From Paramarasmius palmivorus (Eukaryota > Basidiomycota > Agaricomycetes > Agaricales > Marasmiaceae): a DNA stretch of 64,000 nucleotides. Below the pieces are notes generated by a model. It had not been told where the DNA came from. It was given only the letters and a program-made list of their open reading frames with translations, and did not search any database. Positions 10,892-22,598 of the stretch are shown piece by piece. Position 1 is the stretch's first letter. Each line of letters begins with the position of its first letter. The stretch is taken from the NCBI GenBank assembly GCA_037176845.1, contig JAYKXP010000062.1:124001-188000 (forward strand). The letters run 5' to 3'. Made by a program: the position numbers and the translations under genes.

Positions 10892-13103
10892 ATGTCGCTT
10901 CAAGGATGCTCTCAGTTTACTATCGATGGCGGGAATTTCAACGCTATCACTGGGCCTCAGTATGTTTACAATGGAAAAGTGGTACAAATTTTGCAAAGCA
11001 AGGAAGGTGTTCGGGGTATTTTGAACGAGGTATGTCGTTAGTTGAATGAGAGTTTACTGGTTTTCTTGATATACACTGTGCTTTAGTACCAAGAGGTTCC
11101 GGTCGGAAAGGTGTACCTCAAGCGGAAGATTACCGACACCATCGTTTGGGGACCCAAAAACGGCCGGAGAAAATTGGATGCCCGTCAAACCATTCATGCC
11201 GCTAGGATTTGTGGTGAAGAAAAGGAAGAAGAGTTCATGCATATTCAGTACAGCGGTCGTGACGCCGCAAAGGTTAGGACATGTCGCATACACATGCTGC
11301 CGCCACTAACTTCTGTATGTTTATAGGCTTGCGAACTAGATTTCGACGCTTTCTCTGTTGTCAAGTGAGCATATCATTGAAGATATCTTCGAATCGTGGT
11401 CTGATCATAGCGCAGGGACATTAACTGCGTTCAACTATTTGGCTATAGCAATTTGAACGCGTTACCCGCACTAATCTTCTACGATGGTGAGGCCCGCGAT
11501 GTTGGTCGGCTGTACCGCTCAAAGCCATGCTATAGCGCTTGTACCGGCATCTCACATCTGGGAACGAAACAATTTCTCGCCTGCCTTGTACACCTATTTT
11601 TCATACCAAGTGCGTAACAATCTATTTCGATCGTCGTTCTGGACTTAGCAAACTTCTTTTCACAGGCCGTGTTAGTCCAAGGCTTGGACGATACATTGGT
11701 ATGTAAGACTGTCCCAGCTGCCTATTTTATACCCGACATCAATCACTTTGAATTCGCAGTCAATTCAAGAACTTTGGATTGACCCAAAGATCGGCTTCCT
11801 ACGCATAGGGCCTGTTGTGGGACATTCCAGCAATGTCGATTATAGACTTACTTATTTCCCGACCGCCTCACTGCCCTGTGATGAACACCGTCCTTCCCTG
11901 ACTCTTCAAACATACAACGACGCCAACGTTCTTTTCGATTACCTTAAAGGGACACTCCCGATAAGCAGCATCGTTCAAGGCATTCGCTTGTCCCATAATG
12001 TGACTTTTGATTGGCCAGACGACGAAAATACGAAGTTGATTCTCGCATTGCTCCCTGGCACAATTTACCACCTAACGTCTGGGGAGATCATCGCTAGGTA
12101 CCCAGGATCCAGGGAGAAATGGTATTACGGACTTTGGGAAACACATTCCAGTATACCAGATGCTCTACAAGGAAGCATGTTGACCATGGGCGATGGATCA
12201 GTGAGGTACGCCCAGAACGGCGCACGGTTGCAAAAAGAGTGGCTGATTAGAATTTCAGGTTCACATTGGAACCATCGAATATGAACGGTCTTGATTCATT
12301 TGAACTGCGTTATGGGCTTTGGCCCGAGGAAGAGTGGATGGACTTTGCGGATTCATGGTTATCGCAAGCCCATGGAATTTTTAGTCAACTCGGAATTGGA
12401 ATGGAGGAGTGGGGAGAATATTGTACGTCACGATTGTATTCTGTTTATCTCTCCGAAGTGAAGACATTGATCGAGTGATGGTAGCCATATTGGCACGTAT
12501 CTGGCTCAAGTTTGGACGCGACGAAAAGCAGGAGGCAACGCAGATCCACGTAGACACCTCGGACGATAAGGCAATCTACTTTTTTGTCCGACCGATTCCC
12601 CTGCCGTACGATGATGAAGATAATTGGGATCTTTGGCTAAGCGAGGCAAAGTACTACTGGTCATTCGACCCGTGTGGGTAGATGAGATGCCGGAACGTGA
12701 GCGGCTAAATCTGGGACTTCCAGCGCTTACAACTACAATCGAAGTATGGCATCGCTTGTGGGACCACGGTGCTTATGACACTCTGGAGATGGTCCACCGC
12801 TCTCAGGGGTTTGAATCTACATCAACGGAGCTTGCTAGATCTCTGGGCTGCTCCATTCTAGAGGTTGTTATCGCGTTTCGACGAGGTCGACGATATTGGT
12901 GAGCTCTCGATTGCGAAATGCACGATACAGCCTAGATTGACGATTTGCACCACAATATACTCCGTGGCATAGATGGCTATCACTCCTCTGACATGGTAGA
13001 AAACACGGAAAGAGCAGTCCACGAAGAATTAGTCACAACTTTGGAGGGCAACACAGAGGACGACGAGGTGGTTTTGTACCCTCGTTCGAAACTGTATCTG
13101 TGA
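10892..13103 (+). pseudogene. GGNF-family copy 4, two frameshifts in the 3' half
   Basis: Starts MSLQGCSQFTIDGGNFNAIT at 10892; exon order and introns match copies 2 and 3 up to IYFFVRPIPLPYDDED and KYYWSFDP. At about 12675-12680 a G appears to be missing, so the frame hits TAG; in the next frame the expected DEMPERERLNLGLPALTT continues. A second break at about 12862-12872 is an apparent 8-nt deletion relative to copy 1 (LEVV joins out of frame to SRFDEVDD). The last exon restores the family tail EGNTEDDEVVLYPRSKLYL before the stop at 13101-13103. Without both indels the gene would be a full paralogue, so it is probably a young pseudogene. Confidence 0.65.
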
Positions 13104-13307
13104 CCAGAAGACTCTGGCAATGGCATTTCAAAAGGATACTTTTCTCTCGCCATGTACATTACTATAGTTATTCGGTCGAAACGAAACTACCGTCGGAAGT
13201 GACAAATAGAGTGTGACACTACGCGACGCGCCGTCGGCTCAGAGTGTTTACTCTTGGCACCTGACCACCACCACGACCTTTCCTCATCGCGACCGACGAC
13301 AACGGCG

Positions 13308-16300
13308 ATGTCCAATCCACCGCAAGGTCGCTCCGTCTACACACATGCGGCTTTACCCTCAGTCAATCCACGTCGGGCTCCGCCTCCTCAACCTCCTCCT
13401 TCCCATCGAGCTCCAGGACCTCCACATCCACAGCCAGGAGCAGTGTACTACGCTCCAGCTCCCCAGTTTCATCCACCTCCTCCCTCAGCGATGTCGGCAA
13501 CTTCTTCGACGGACCTTCTCGCGCAAAGGATCATGCATCAAATCGTTCCAGTGCTGTCTGAACATCAAGTAGCTTTTCAATCACGCCTTGCTGCCCTCGA
13601 ACAATCCGTCATTTTGACCCTTCAGCCATTCAAAAACGAACTCGATGCTTATAAGAAAGAACTAGAGACGTACAAGAAAGAACTTTTGCTCGTTTTTGCA
13701 AGAGCGGACGAGCAAAGGAGAAGAGATTTGCAGGCGCTGGCGGATAAGATGACGCAAATAGAGAAGACAGTTGGGAAAGGGCGGGAGCTTCCAGGACAGG
13801 AAATTTCGTTGACAGATAAACTGGATAAGGTGGCATTCGTTGTTGAAGAGCTGTTAGAGAGGTTCAGAGACCCCAAGGCCGACGAAGGTGAGCAAAATCT
13901 TTGTTTCTTTGAGCTAGGCTGACTTTTTCTGCCGACTTAGAGCCTACCATTCGACATGATGCATCTATCAATACTGATAGTGAGTAATCTCCCGGAATTT
14001 GATACATCAAACACTAACAGCGTCTTTCTTCCATTCCTGTGTAGTCGCCGCCGAGATTGAGCCTCGAGCGCTACACCATGACATGGCAGTTGAAACAAGT
14101 CCTATCGAACATAGTACGGCTTTTGATCCCGGGGACGGTCTCGTACTCATTGCGTTGTATAGCACCCACACCAGCACCATCTTACAATGCCCCAGCAACC
14201 GAGCAACGCATGCGTTAGTACCCCTTTGTTCCGATGTACTTCATCACCTAATCAACTATTCGCTTCAGCTGCAGTACTCTACAACGATATCGGTACAAGC
14301 CCTCGCAAACCCAAAAAGGACAGGTCACTAAGGTTTCCGCGTACACCGCCCAGCTCAATGACGCCAGAGGCGGAGCCTCCAGATCATGGTTTGTCTTATC
14401 CTTTGTCCCTACTCTATCAACCACTCATGCTGATATGCCAGACTCGGATAAAGAGGATGCTGAAGAAGAAGAAAACACTAGCAAGACCCTCTACACCTCC
14501 ACGTCGAGCTACGCCTTCTCCCCTGTCGACTGGGCGAAAAGGCATGCAAACCTTGATGTCATGACCTTGACAACGCTCAAGATTCCACCCCCACCATTCG
14601 AGGTGTCTGTTCAAGCGACCCAGGTCGCTTCGCCTGAAGGGTCACAGATTGGTTTACCCAGCGCTGGGCCTGACAATGACCAAGAGGATAAAACTTCATC
14701 TCGGTCGCATGGACCAAAGGAGTACCCAGAAGACGACCTGCTTGACTTTTCGCCCAACCCCACACCTTCTAAAGCCTCTCGCGAAGGCGGCTTTGGTTCC
14801 TCAATTGCCGGTACCTCGACGCCTTTCGTCCCTTTATCCCAAATGGCATCTGGCTCACGAGCAGCTAGTGCCTTTGACGACGAATTCCATGTTCCTTCTT
14901 CTCGTTCACCTTCGCCTATCGTGCTTCCTTCACCGCCGGTCTCTTCTCAGTTTCCCCAGACTCTGACACCCCGTCACACTCAAACTCAAAGCCAGACCCA
15001 AATGCCCTACTCCCAAACCCAAGCCGAAGAAGATTTCGTTGCGCAAATGATCACTCGTACACCGCCTCCCTCGACACCAGGACCATCCACAGCAAGGGCG
15101 CATACATACACGAGTGACATTGACGACGAGCTATCTGACCTGAGCGAATTGAGCAGTATTGATGGCTCCGAGGGCGACGAAAGCGAGGACGAGGCGCATA
15201 CGAACAAGAAGCTCAGGTTAGCCTCTGAACCCGCTGGAAAGGTCAAACGAGAAGCCATTTCGGCTTCACCTTCCAAGAAGAGAGGACGACTACCGAAATC
15301 AAAGTCGAAAGCATCGGGATCTGCGCCTCCTGTAGCTAGCTCGAGTCGTATGAAAGCTGAAGACGGCAAGGGCAAGAAGCGGAAACGCGCCGAAGGAAAA
15401 GAAGGGGACAAGAAGGAGAAGAAGAGGATACACTGGCCAACGAAGATTACGGATGATGGGGGCGCTTCGATGAAGAGTTTGGTAGAGTGTGAAAAGTGGG
15501 TGTCTTTCTCCTTTTCCTTGCTTTACCTTCTCGCTCTGCTGAGTTTTGGTTCCACAATCGGTGTCCTTCTCTTTTGGCTATGGCTTATAATCCGAATGCT
15601 GACACAAATATCACATATAGGTGCACATGCTGGTATCACCTCGGCTGCGTGGGCTTCAGAGTCGGAGACCCATTCTTGGCGGATCCCAAAACACACTTTA
15701 TATGTCCGGCTTGTGTTGCTAAAAAGTAAGGTGTTTACCCGCTGTTGCTTTGGGAGCTGAGTGCTGACTGTTCATCTACGTTGTTCTGTGTCTTTCATTG
15801 GTATTAGGAAACGTCAGTCGCTTTTCGTTCAGTCTACCTCGCATCATGCTAACCCAAACTTATTGCACAGCGAACAAGAAATTCAGTGGTATCGAAGGAC
15901 GGTGTGCACGTCCTCGGTGTGATATTATAGGTTCAGACGATGATTATTTCGTTGAGAGGATTATTGGGAGGAGGATCAAGATTGTCAGCGGGCAGAAGAG
16001 TTGGCTCTGGCTAATCAAGTGGTTAGAGTGAGTGCTGTTCCTTTGGTTTCACATCACCCTTCTTTCCGTGCTTGCGGCTCCGTCCTACTTGCGACTCATC
16101 CTGAGATAATTCTCCGTGTACTAACGTCTATCTTCACAAGGTACCCTATTGACCGTGCAACGTGGGAATCGTCTGACGCGCTGAGCGATCCTGCGCTCAT
16201 TGACGATTTCGAGAAGGATGTCAAGGCTGAAGGAATCACAGACGGGGGGCAAGAAGTCATCTTGCTCCAGGAGGCGCTTGACGGAGGGTGGTGTGTAGAG

Positions 16301-16342
16301 GATCCGGATATTAAGCCCCTTCCAAAAGATGGTGCTGTTTAG
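13308..16342 (+). CDS. PHD-finger and chromodomain protein (nuclear chromatin reader)
   Basis: Ten exons by my reading: 13308-13887, 13941-13979, 14045-14137, 14196-14213, 14269-14388, 14442-15495, 15621-15725, 15808-15812, 15871-16027 and 16141-16342. The N-terminus is Pro-rich, then a charged coiled coil (repeated YKKELETYKKELL). A long acidic/Ser-rich middle holds SDIDDELSDLSELSS and basic, nuclear-localisation-like runs (KKRKRAEGK). Next is a PHD-like zinc module (LVECEKCTCWYHLGCVGFR ... FICPACV). The C-terminus is a chromodomain (YFVERIIGRRIK ... WLWLIKWLEYPIDRATWE). PHD fingers and chromodomains read histone-tail methylation, so a chromatin role is inferred. The 5-nt exon 8 is needed to keep frame and is the weakest call. 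An upstream TTG-initiated extension was rejected in favour of the ATG. Confidence 0.75.
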
Positions 16343-17805
16343 GCTTCATCCTGCTTTTCGTGAAGCCCGTGGATTGGATTGAACATGCTACACCTACACC
16401 GGAATACACGCTACCCTGGAATCGGAGTTGGAGGTTGGTTTCTTGGTACATACTCGAGTGGGAGAGTCAGATTTCATACGGCTTTCTTGGTGACTCTCCC
16501 CTCTTCTTGTGGCTTCAGCTACAGTTACAGCTTACTTATTGCATTAATTTATGTCTATCGTCTACTCTACTTTATGTTCGCCTTTGTGTTCTATTTTTCT
16601 ACGTCTCTTTCTTGTTCGCTAGCTGAGTGCTACGTATACATTACATGTACCACCTTAGTTCTTTTTGTACATGTGTCCTTATCGTTTTACAGATGATATA
16701 TGAGATCGAGATAAGGCGCAGTAGCACTGCGACTATCACCAATATAACGACTGCTTCCGCAGTCAGCGAAGCATGGAGTAGCACATCCATTCAACTAGAG
16801 GATAAAAGGCATGCGCTTCAACATGTTTCCTACTCATTTCAAGTTGCCTGTCCATTCAATAATGTGGTATATGCTTTGCTATTTCACGCCTTATCGTGCT
16901 GTTCGACTCGGAGCAATTTACTCCAAGTCTACATCTCTGAGTGCGTTCGCGTGTTCATTCAGAGTTAAACATCGCACTGATCCTGTCCTCACGGAGAAGC
17001 CGATCTCCCATTCTCTTGAAATAGCACGCATCCAACCCCAGTCTTTAGATTCGCGTCAATCCCAGAAGGGCCGTGGCCATTCTCCGTCGTCGCACCCACT
17101 CAGACACCTTTTCCTCACTCGGCATCTTCTCAATGTACCACTGGCTAGTGTCCTGTTGAGATGCCTGTAACGTAGACGTAAGAACGTGAGGTACCGCCAT
17201 CAGAATGCACTGTGCATTACCAGTCATGAACACAAGCACAAGCAGTGAGTCGACGCACAGACTCGGAGTCGTTCCAGATCGTAAACTTCTCCGAGTTCTC
17301 CCCTAGATACAAACATGTTGAGATGACGGTTGTAGATGGTGAAAGCTGAGTACTGACAGGACAGCCATGGAACGCCATGAAGAGTTTGCGTAAGTACGTG
17401 GGAGAAGGGACACGGTGCAGGGCGTGTGACATGAGGATTACGTTTATGAGGAAGACGAGTTGGTATGTTGGTGTACACGCCGTGCTAGAAACATACTTGG
17501 GACTTGCAGCTCTAAGCGTGCATGTGAACGTAGAGGTAAGGAAGGTTAGGCGAAATTCCAGTCTGAGTGAAAACGCGCATGGTCGGTTCACGTGCACATC
17601 GCGTCAACTCGGAGTTTGAAATTTGATGCGCCGGTTAAACGGGTTGAATTGATCCCATCCGTCATGCACTCTACTTTTAACATCATGAACCCTCTTCCTG
17701 TCGCATCACTGTCAGTGCGGAAAGGCCATGTAGACATTGTTACTTATGCAACTAGAGCCTCGACACCCTCAACAGCTTTCTGTGATCGTTCCATCAAGTT
17801 CCTCG
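16343..17805. other. 3' flank and poorly resolved region, possible broken minus-strand gene
   Basis: 16343-17040 shows only shadow ORFs. On the minus strand, 17045-17600 contains coding-looking pieces: near 17045-17225 a segment with FMTGNAQCILMAVPHVLTST, DTSQWYIEKMPSEEKVSEWV and a basic RRRR, and near 17390-17500 a hydrophobic piece (YQLVFLINVILMSH). They resemble the end of a polytopic membrane protein, but I could not join them in frame, so no CDS is claimed. Confidence 0.3.
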
Positions 17806-18792
17806 ATGAAACGCAATATTCCCTTGGATTCGCGATCTAAGGATTCATCTCCCAAACGCCCGAGGGTCCATTTCGCGAACGAGGTGTTGGCTTCAACCAC
17901 TATGTATACCAGCTCTAAGCGTCAAGCCAACATTCGTGCATCGGAAAAACTCACAAAGTGCGTAACTTGACCAGTATTTTACTGGGATTAACCAATCCGC
18001 ATTCCCTCGGGCAGATTCTTCAAGGAAAAGACCGAAGACCCGCAGACGAGCTCCCAGCAGTGGTTAGAGGATCTTTGTCGAGATAGAGGTGTCGAACCCG
18101 ATGATGGCGAGCGTACCCAGGAGGATATCGGTGTGTCTACTGCCTTCCATGCGCAATTATGTATACCTCGCTAAAAACTTGTAAGGTCAAGCTTTCCCGT
18201 CAAGGTCTATGACATACACTGGTTCTGTCGTTGACGAACCCGTCTCGAGCCCTCAAGCTCTCGGGGAATCACAAGAAATTGCTCAAGGTCAGTTCGCAGC
18301 TTTGAATACAAAATCAACAATAACTCACACATTTTTTCCATGCAAAGATGCTGCAAGTCACCAGCTCTTGGGGGAAGAGGACGAGATAGGGCAAATGCTA
18401 GTCAAGGATGTAAATGTGGATGACGACGTCCGGTGTGTATAGATTTCATTTCTGGTCTTTGAAGCGTAAACTAAATAGAGTCCGACAGGAGGCCCATTGA
18501 GAACAATAATGCGGCAATCCTTGATCTCGAGTCACGGCTTGCACAAGAGGAATCGAAGAACCATGAGCTCGCTCGCCAGCTGACTGCCGCGGAAGAGGCC
18601 GTCGCCGACCATGATACTAAGCTCACAAGGCTGGAGTCAGAGCTGGCCAGTGTCCGAGAGGAGTTTGTCGATGCTGGAAAGATGAGGGAGGCTGCACAGA
18701 ATGAAGCTCATCGTCTTGGAGAGGAGGTAGGCGAATTGAAAAGGGATTTTACTGAGTTTAAACGGAAACTGGCTCAGTTAGCCGATAGCTGA
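17806..18792 (+). CDS. Coiled-coil protein of unknown function
   Basis: Five exons: 17806-17957, 18015-18130, 18186-18287, 18348-18432 and 18489-18792. The protein begins MKRNIPLDSRSKDSSPKRPR, a Ser/Lys/Arg-rich, nuclear-localisation-like N-terminus, followed by FFKEKTEDPQTSSQQWLEDL and an acidic linker. The last exon is a continuous heptad-like coiled coil (LDLESRLAQEESKNHELARQ ... FTEFKRKLAQLADS). An upstream ATG (17737 or 17746) in the same frame is possible; 17806 was chosen because the downstream composition is consistent. No enzymatic domain is visible. A structural or scaffold role is an inference from the coiled coil only. Confidence 0.6.
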
Positions 18793-19194
18793 CAAGCTGT
18801 ACATCGAAGTCGCGAAAGACTGGGAAGAAGAAATATCAATCGTAGTGTTTTTCATGTTATTGTTTTGCAACTTGTGTATGTTCGGCTTATCACATTGAAC
18901 CCGATGGATCGATGAGCGGCAGCGTAAAGTCGATAATCAATCGCTTGAGCGCCCGCGACTAATGGCGCTTTGACTTTTAGGCCCACAACTCTCAACATCC
19001 GGTGACCTGCAAGCCTTTTCTTCCGCACATTTCCGTTCAAATAACAATGTCCACATGCACCGGCAACCCCAGCTCAGGATCACCAGGCCAGGAAAAACGG
19101 TCTCGAGACCAAATTGATAATCCTGTCTTACCTATCCTTAAAAGACGGGTCAAGCTCTCTACCTTTCTTTCAGCACTTCCAAGACAGTATTAAA

Positions 19195-19626
19195 ATGACA
19201 AGTACGTTCAACCCGCTCAAATATCGCACTCCGTCTGCTGACAGCTCCCAGGCCCATCGAAAAACCCCAAACGCGTCGCTGCAGGCCTGAAAGCGACGTT
19301 ACGCAACCCAAATACATCCGAAGAGACCAAGGCACGGGTAAACCAGCGTCTGCAGGAGCTGAAGATGCAGGGAGAGGGGGAGAATACGCCAACACAAGCT
19401 GTTGTCGGTGATGAACATAAAACTGCGGATGCTACTGAAGGTGAGCTCACATTGTGAGGTTGTGCTGTAAATCAGTCCTAATCGTGGTCGACGTGTAGCG
19501 CAGGTTAATAAGCCACAAACACGGGGAAGGAAAAATACAGTTGAGTGGTTTGGGCTTTTGGGTGTAATGTCTTTGTTGAAACCGATTTTAGCGAGCTTGA
19601 GGCGGAGTGAACTTGGAGTCATGTAA
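19195..19626 (+). CDS. CON-6-family small protein, copy 1
   Basis: Exons 19195-19201, 19252-19440 and 19499-19626. The 7-nt first exon gives MT and joins in phase to SPSKNPKRVAAGLKATLRNP ... SEETKARVNQRLQEL, the signature of the conidiation-specific protein 6 (Con-6) domain, which is present once. The C-terminus is a hydrophobic stretch (WFGLLGVMSLLKPILASLRR) that could form a membrane anchor or amphipathic helix and is absent from the neighbour. Con-6 proteins are small soluble fungal proteins linked to conidiation and stress in ascomycetes; their biochemical role is unknown. It lies head-to-tail with the second copy, with the same short first exon, so a tandem duplication is likely. Confidence 0.75.
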
Positions 19627-19972
19627 AGTTCTCTTTGTGCGTGTTGCCTTTCCATTTCCACGATCTCTCATATTCATCATTGCGATACAGATTCTTGAAT
19701 CTTTCTAAGCTGGGTGTTATCGACATCGGTTATTGTATAATAATATCTTCTAAACACGATCGACCTTCATCGTCAACACCGCTCCCTTAATTCCTTCGTC
19801 ATACGCGAGGAGATCGAATCGAACGTACTTGTGAGACCTTTACGCTCCGATGTCCACAACGACAACAATGTACATGCTTGTACATGACGCAGAACGACCC
19901 TATTACTCCCATTACGAATCGATATCATCATTCGATCGCTAGCCCATTACACCTCGCTTAGGCTCAATACAG

Positions 19973-19980
19973 TATATAAA
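19973..19980 (+). promoter_or_regulatory. TATA box of CON-6 copy 2
   Basis: Perfect TATATAAA about 80 nt upstream of the ATG at 20061, with a pyrimidine-rich initiator stretch and CA-rich leader between. Confidence 0.6.
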
Positions 19981-20060
19981 CCCTTTTCTTTTCACCTTAT
20001 CCCCCAGAACTCGCTTCACAGTTTAAACTACCCAACGCAACACATCAAGAAATCCCCAAC

Positions 20061-20534
20061 ATGTCTTCTTCCAGTGCGTCTCGTCCATTCTACCTCGAAG
20101 TACCCCTGACTGATCCTTCCTTAACAGAGAACCCCGAACGCGTCGCTGCCGGTCTCAAAGGCACATTAAACAACCCCAACGTTTCCGACGAAGCCAAAGC
20201 CCGCGCTAGCGAGAGACTTAACGATATGGGTGTCTCCGAAACGTCGACCACCACCGCGGCGACTGAGCGTGAAACCCCAATCAGACAAATGAGAGCATCG
20301 GAGAGGGATGTCGATTCGGCTCCTGCATTAAAAGGTGCTGTAAACAATGGTGAAGGGCCAAAAATTGTCGAAGGTATGTTTCTCCTGTTTTCTGGGTTGT
20401 AGGTCGACATTAACGCCTGGTTGGTAGATGCGGCCGTCTCGCTGGATGATGAAGATGAGTACAAGCCTCAGGGAGATGTATTGGCACAGGATCCGGAAGA
20501 TGAGAAGTATGAGTACGGATATGATGATTTCTGA
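20061..20534 (+). CDS. CON-6-family small protein, copy 2
   Basis: Exons 20061-20073, 20128-20373 and 20428-20534. The first exon (MSSS) joins to KNPERVAAGLKGTLNNPNVS and DEAKARASERLNDMG, a Con-6 domain close to that of the gene just upstream. A second, partial Con-6-like echo (APALKGAVNN) follows. The C-terminus is very acidic (LDDEDEYKPQGDV, DPEDEKYEYGYDDF) and has no hydrophobic tail. Reading through the first intron gives an in-frame but non-homologous N-terminus, so the spliced form is preferred. A strong TATA box sits about 80 nt upstream, consistent with an inducible gene. Function is inferred from family only. Confidence 0.8.
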
Positions 20535-20691
20535 TTGTACGTGAGAGACAGATCTGTATATGATATGAGCATATTGTGTATATGTGTATTCCAGGATAGC
20601 GCTATTTCTTGAATGATAAACTGTACATGAAAGCATTGCGAAAACGATGTGTTGAGAAGTGTATCAAGATTGTGTCATGTGTATACAAAGT

Positions 20692-22008
20692 TCATTTCTT
20701 CTTCTTCGTCTTCTTCGTGGTCCCTTGCGCTTTCTCTGGCTTCTTCTGCTGTTTCTTGGGTTCCTTCTTGGGCTTTGTCTCTTTGACATCTTCTGGTTCT
20801 TCTACAACAACTATTGAAGCTGGAAGTATCCCAAATACTTCACGAACGCTAACGAGGAAGAATAAACAAGTTAGTGCCCGTTCGGATCAGCAGGGGACAG
20901 TTACTCACCGAGGATTAATTAGCAGGGTTTCTTGTACTGCTACCGCGAAATGATTCGTCATGAAGACAAGTAACAACCCCACCGGAACCTGCAAAACGTA
21001 TGCCCCCAGCCCAAACGTCAGTGGGGTTAACCACCGGAAAATAGAAGTATTGTTGAGAATCGCCTCTGATCCTTCCAGCAGAAAAGAATTAATCCGCGGC
21101 AATTCATCCTTATCCTTCCCTTCCATTCGATGAACCCGACTTTTCGATTCAGCCAATGCAGCCCAATGATACGCAGTACCACACAACGCCCCCAAAATGG
21201 GCGTAGGATCCCCTGCTGCGAGATTCGTGATACCCATCCACTCCAAACCCGTGTTATGCTGCAGCTGAGGGACGGCAGCGCACATCCTGTACACCCCGAT
21301 ATAAGCTCCCCAAATTGTGGGAGGCCCAAAAAGAAGCGTTCTCACAATAACGCTAATTTTCGTCCACCTTGGATTCCGGATCCCGACGACTTGCGGATAG
21401 TAATGGTCGTTTAAAATCCTTTTGACACCAGCGATCGTGTCTGTGTCGGGGTTGTTCATTTTCTGTGTGACATATTTTGATAGCTTATCGATGTGGTTGT
21501 TTGCTGTCATGAGACGTTGGCGGGATATTTCGGTGGGGAAGATCATTAGTCGGATGACGAAGAAGGCGAGGATGAGGGTACAGCTCCAGGGTAAGGTGGG
21601 TTCGAGGAAATGGATCTGGGAGGCTATCCAACGATAGAAACCGGCTGGGGTCATTGAGAGGAGGCCTAGTGAGGAAAGGGTGTCGGGATGAAGAATGTAT
21701 GGTGCGATTTCATCGGAGAGATTGGCTAGTTCGACTGGTTCTGAAGCTACCGCTGACGAGGTCTTTCCGGCAGCATCGTCGATGAATTCTGAGGGTGCAC
21801 TGGAGGTATGATCTGGTTGTGTACTATTCCGAGAGATTCCACGAGAAATTAGGGAATAGGCTGGCAGGATATGTCTGTTCTAAGAGTACACGATCAGTAC
21901 GACAGTCCCCTTTGAAGAAAATAGCGAACGCACTAAACGCGGAGCTGAAGCAATAGCCCGCTCTCTTGCCCAGATACTCCTCGCTGCACGCAGACGGAGA
22001 CCTAGCAT
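20692..22008 (-). CDS. OXA1: Oxa1/YidC-family mitochondrial inner-membrane insertase
   Basis: Three exons: 21934-22008, 20909-21879 and 20692-20848, giving about 400 aa. Exon 1 encodes MLGLRLRAARSIWARERAIA, an Arg-rich amphipathic presequence typical of mitochondrial import. The core has hydrophobic segments starting LPWSCTLILAFFVIRLMIFP followed by TEISRQRLMTANNHIDKL, then IVRTLLFGPPTIWGAYIGVY and WLTPLTFGLGAYVLQVPVGL, the general Oxa1/Cox18/YidC arrangement. The last exon is a Lys-rich hydrophilic tail (KKTKKKK); in Oxa1 such a tail faces the matrix and contacts the mitoribosome, which favours Oxa1 over Cox18. The assignment rests on architecture and motif memory, so Cox18 remains possible. 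Confidence 0.65.
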
Positions 22009-22598
22009 ACTTCCTCACCTATCTCAACATAGGCACGCGATGGTGGTTGGATTCCAGAGTCAATTGCCGAGGAACCGCCGGTTCTTGGCCGGTTCTGTAC
22101 ATGGTGAGGAAAGGTACCGTGGTGTTGAAATTTACAGTGACCGGGAAGAATTATGGATGGTCTCGAGGATTTGTCGCTTGCGAAAAACGAGTATGGGAGG
22201 TCATGGATGCAGCATAACGATAAGAGCTGGTACGCTGGCTAAAATGTAGTCAGCGAGCCTGCCCTAAAGTCGAAGCGAAGCGCCCAGAACTACCCGGAGT
22301 AGGTACTTAGTACCTTCCTGCATGAACCATGACTTGGACTAGTCCCTTTGACTGGTCTCCTGGTGTGTTATCGGTACGTTTTGCACTGAAAAAATTGACG
22401 ATTTTAGCGGCAAATAGCCTAATATTCAACATTTATGTTTACATGGGTTGCTACGTGTTCACTGATGAGCCTGTTTCTGGCGCGATTTAGACACCCTTTC
22501 TCACAGTTGACAGGCACATAGCCCGTGCGCAACATGAAATCGTTTAAAACGGGCTTCGTGCACTGGGATCCTTCCCCTACGATACCAAACCTTCCATC
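22009..22598. other. Divergent intergenic region between insertase and GGNF copy 5
   Basis: Presumably holds the promoters of both flanking genes. At 22258-22285 a copy of the CCCTAAAGTCGAAGCG repeat seen at 7.67 kb is present. Nothing else is supported. Confidence 0.4.

Noticed and set aside
13254..13307. Upstream extension of the PHD/chromodomain protein
   Set aside because: It would need a TTG start; the first ATG in frame is at 13308.
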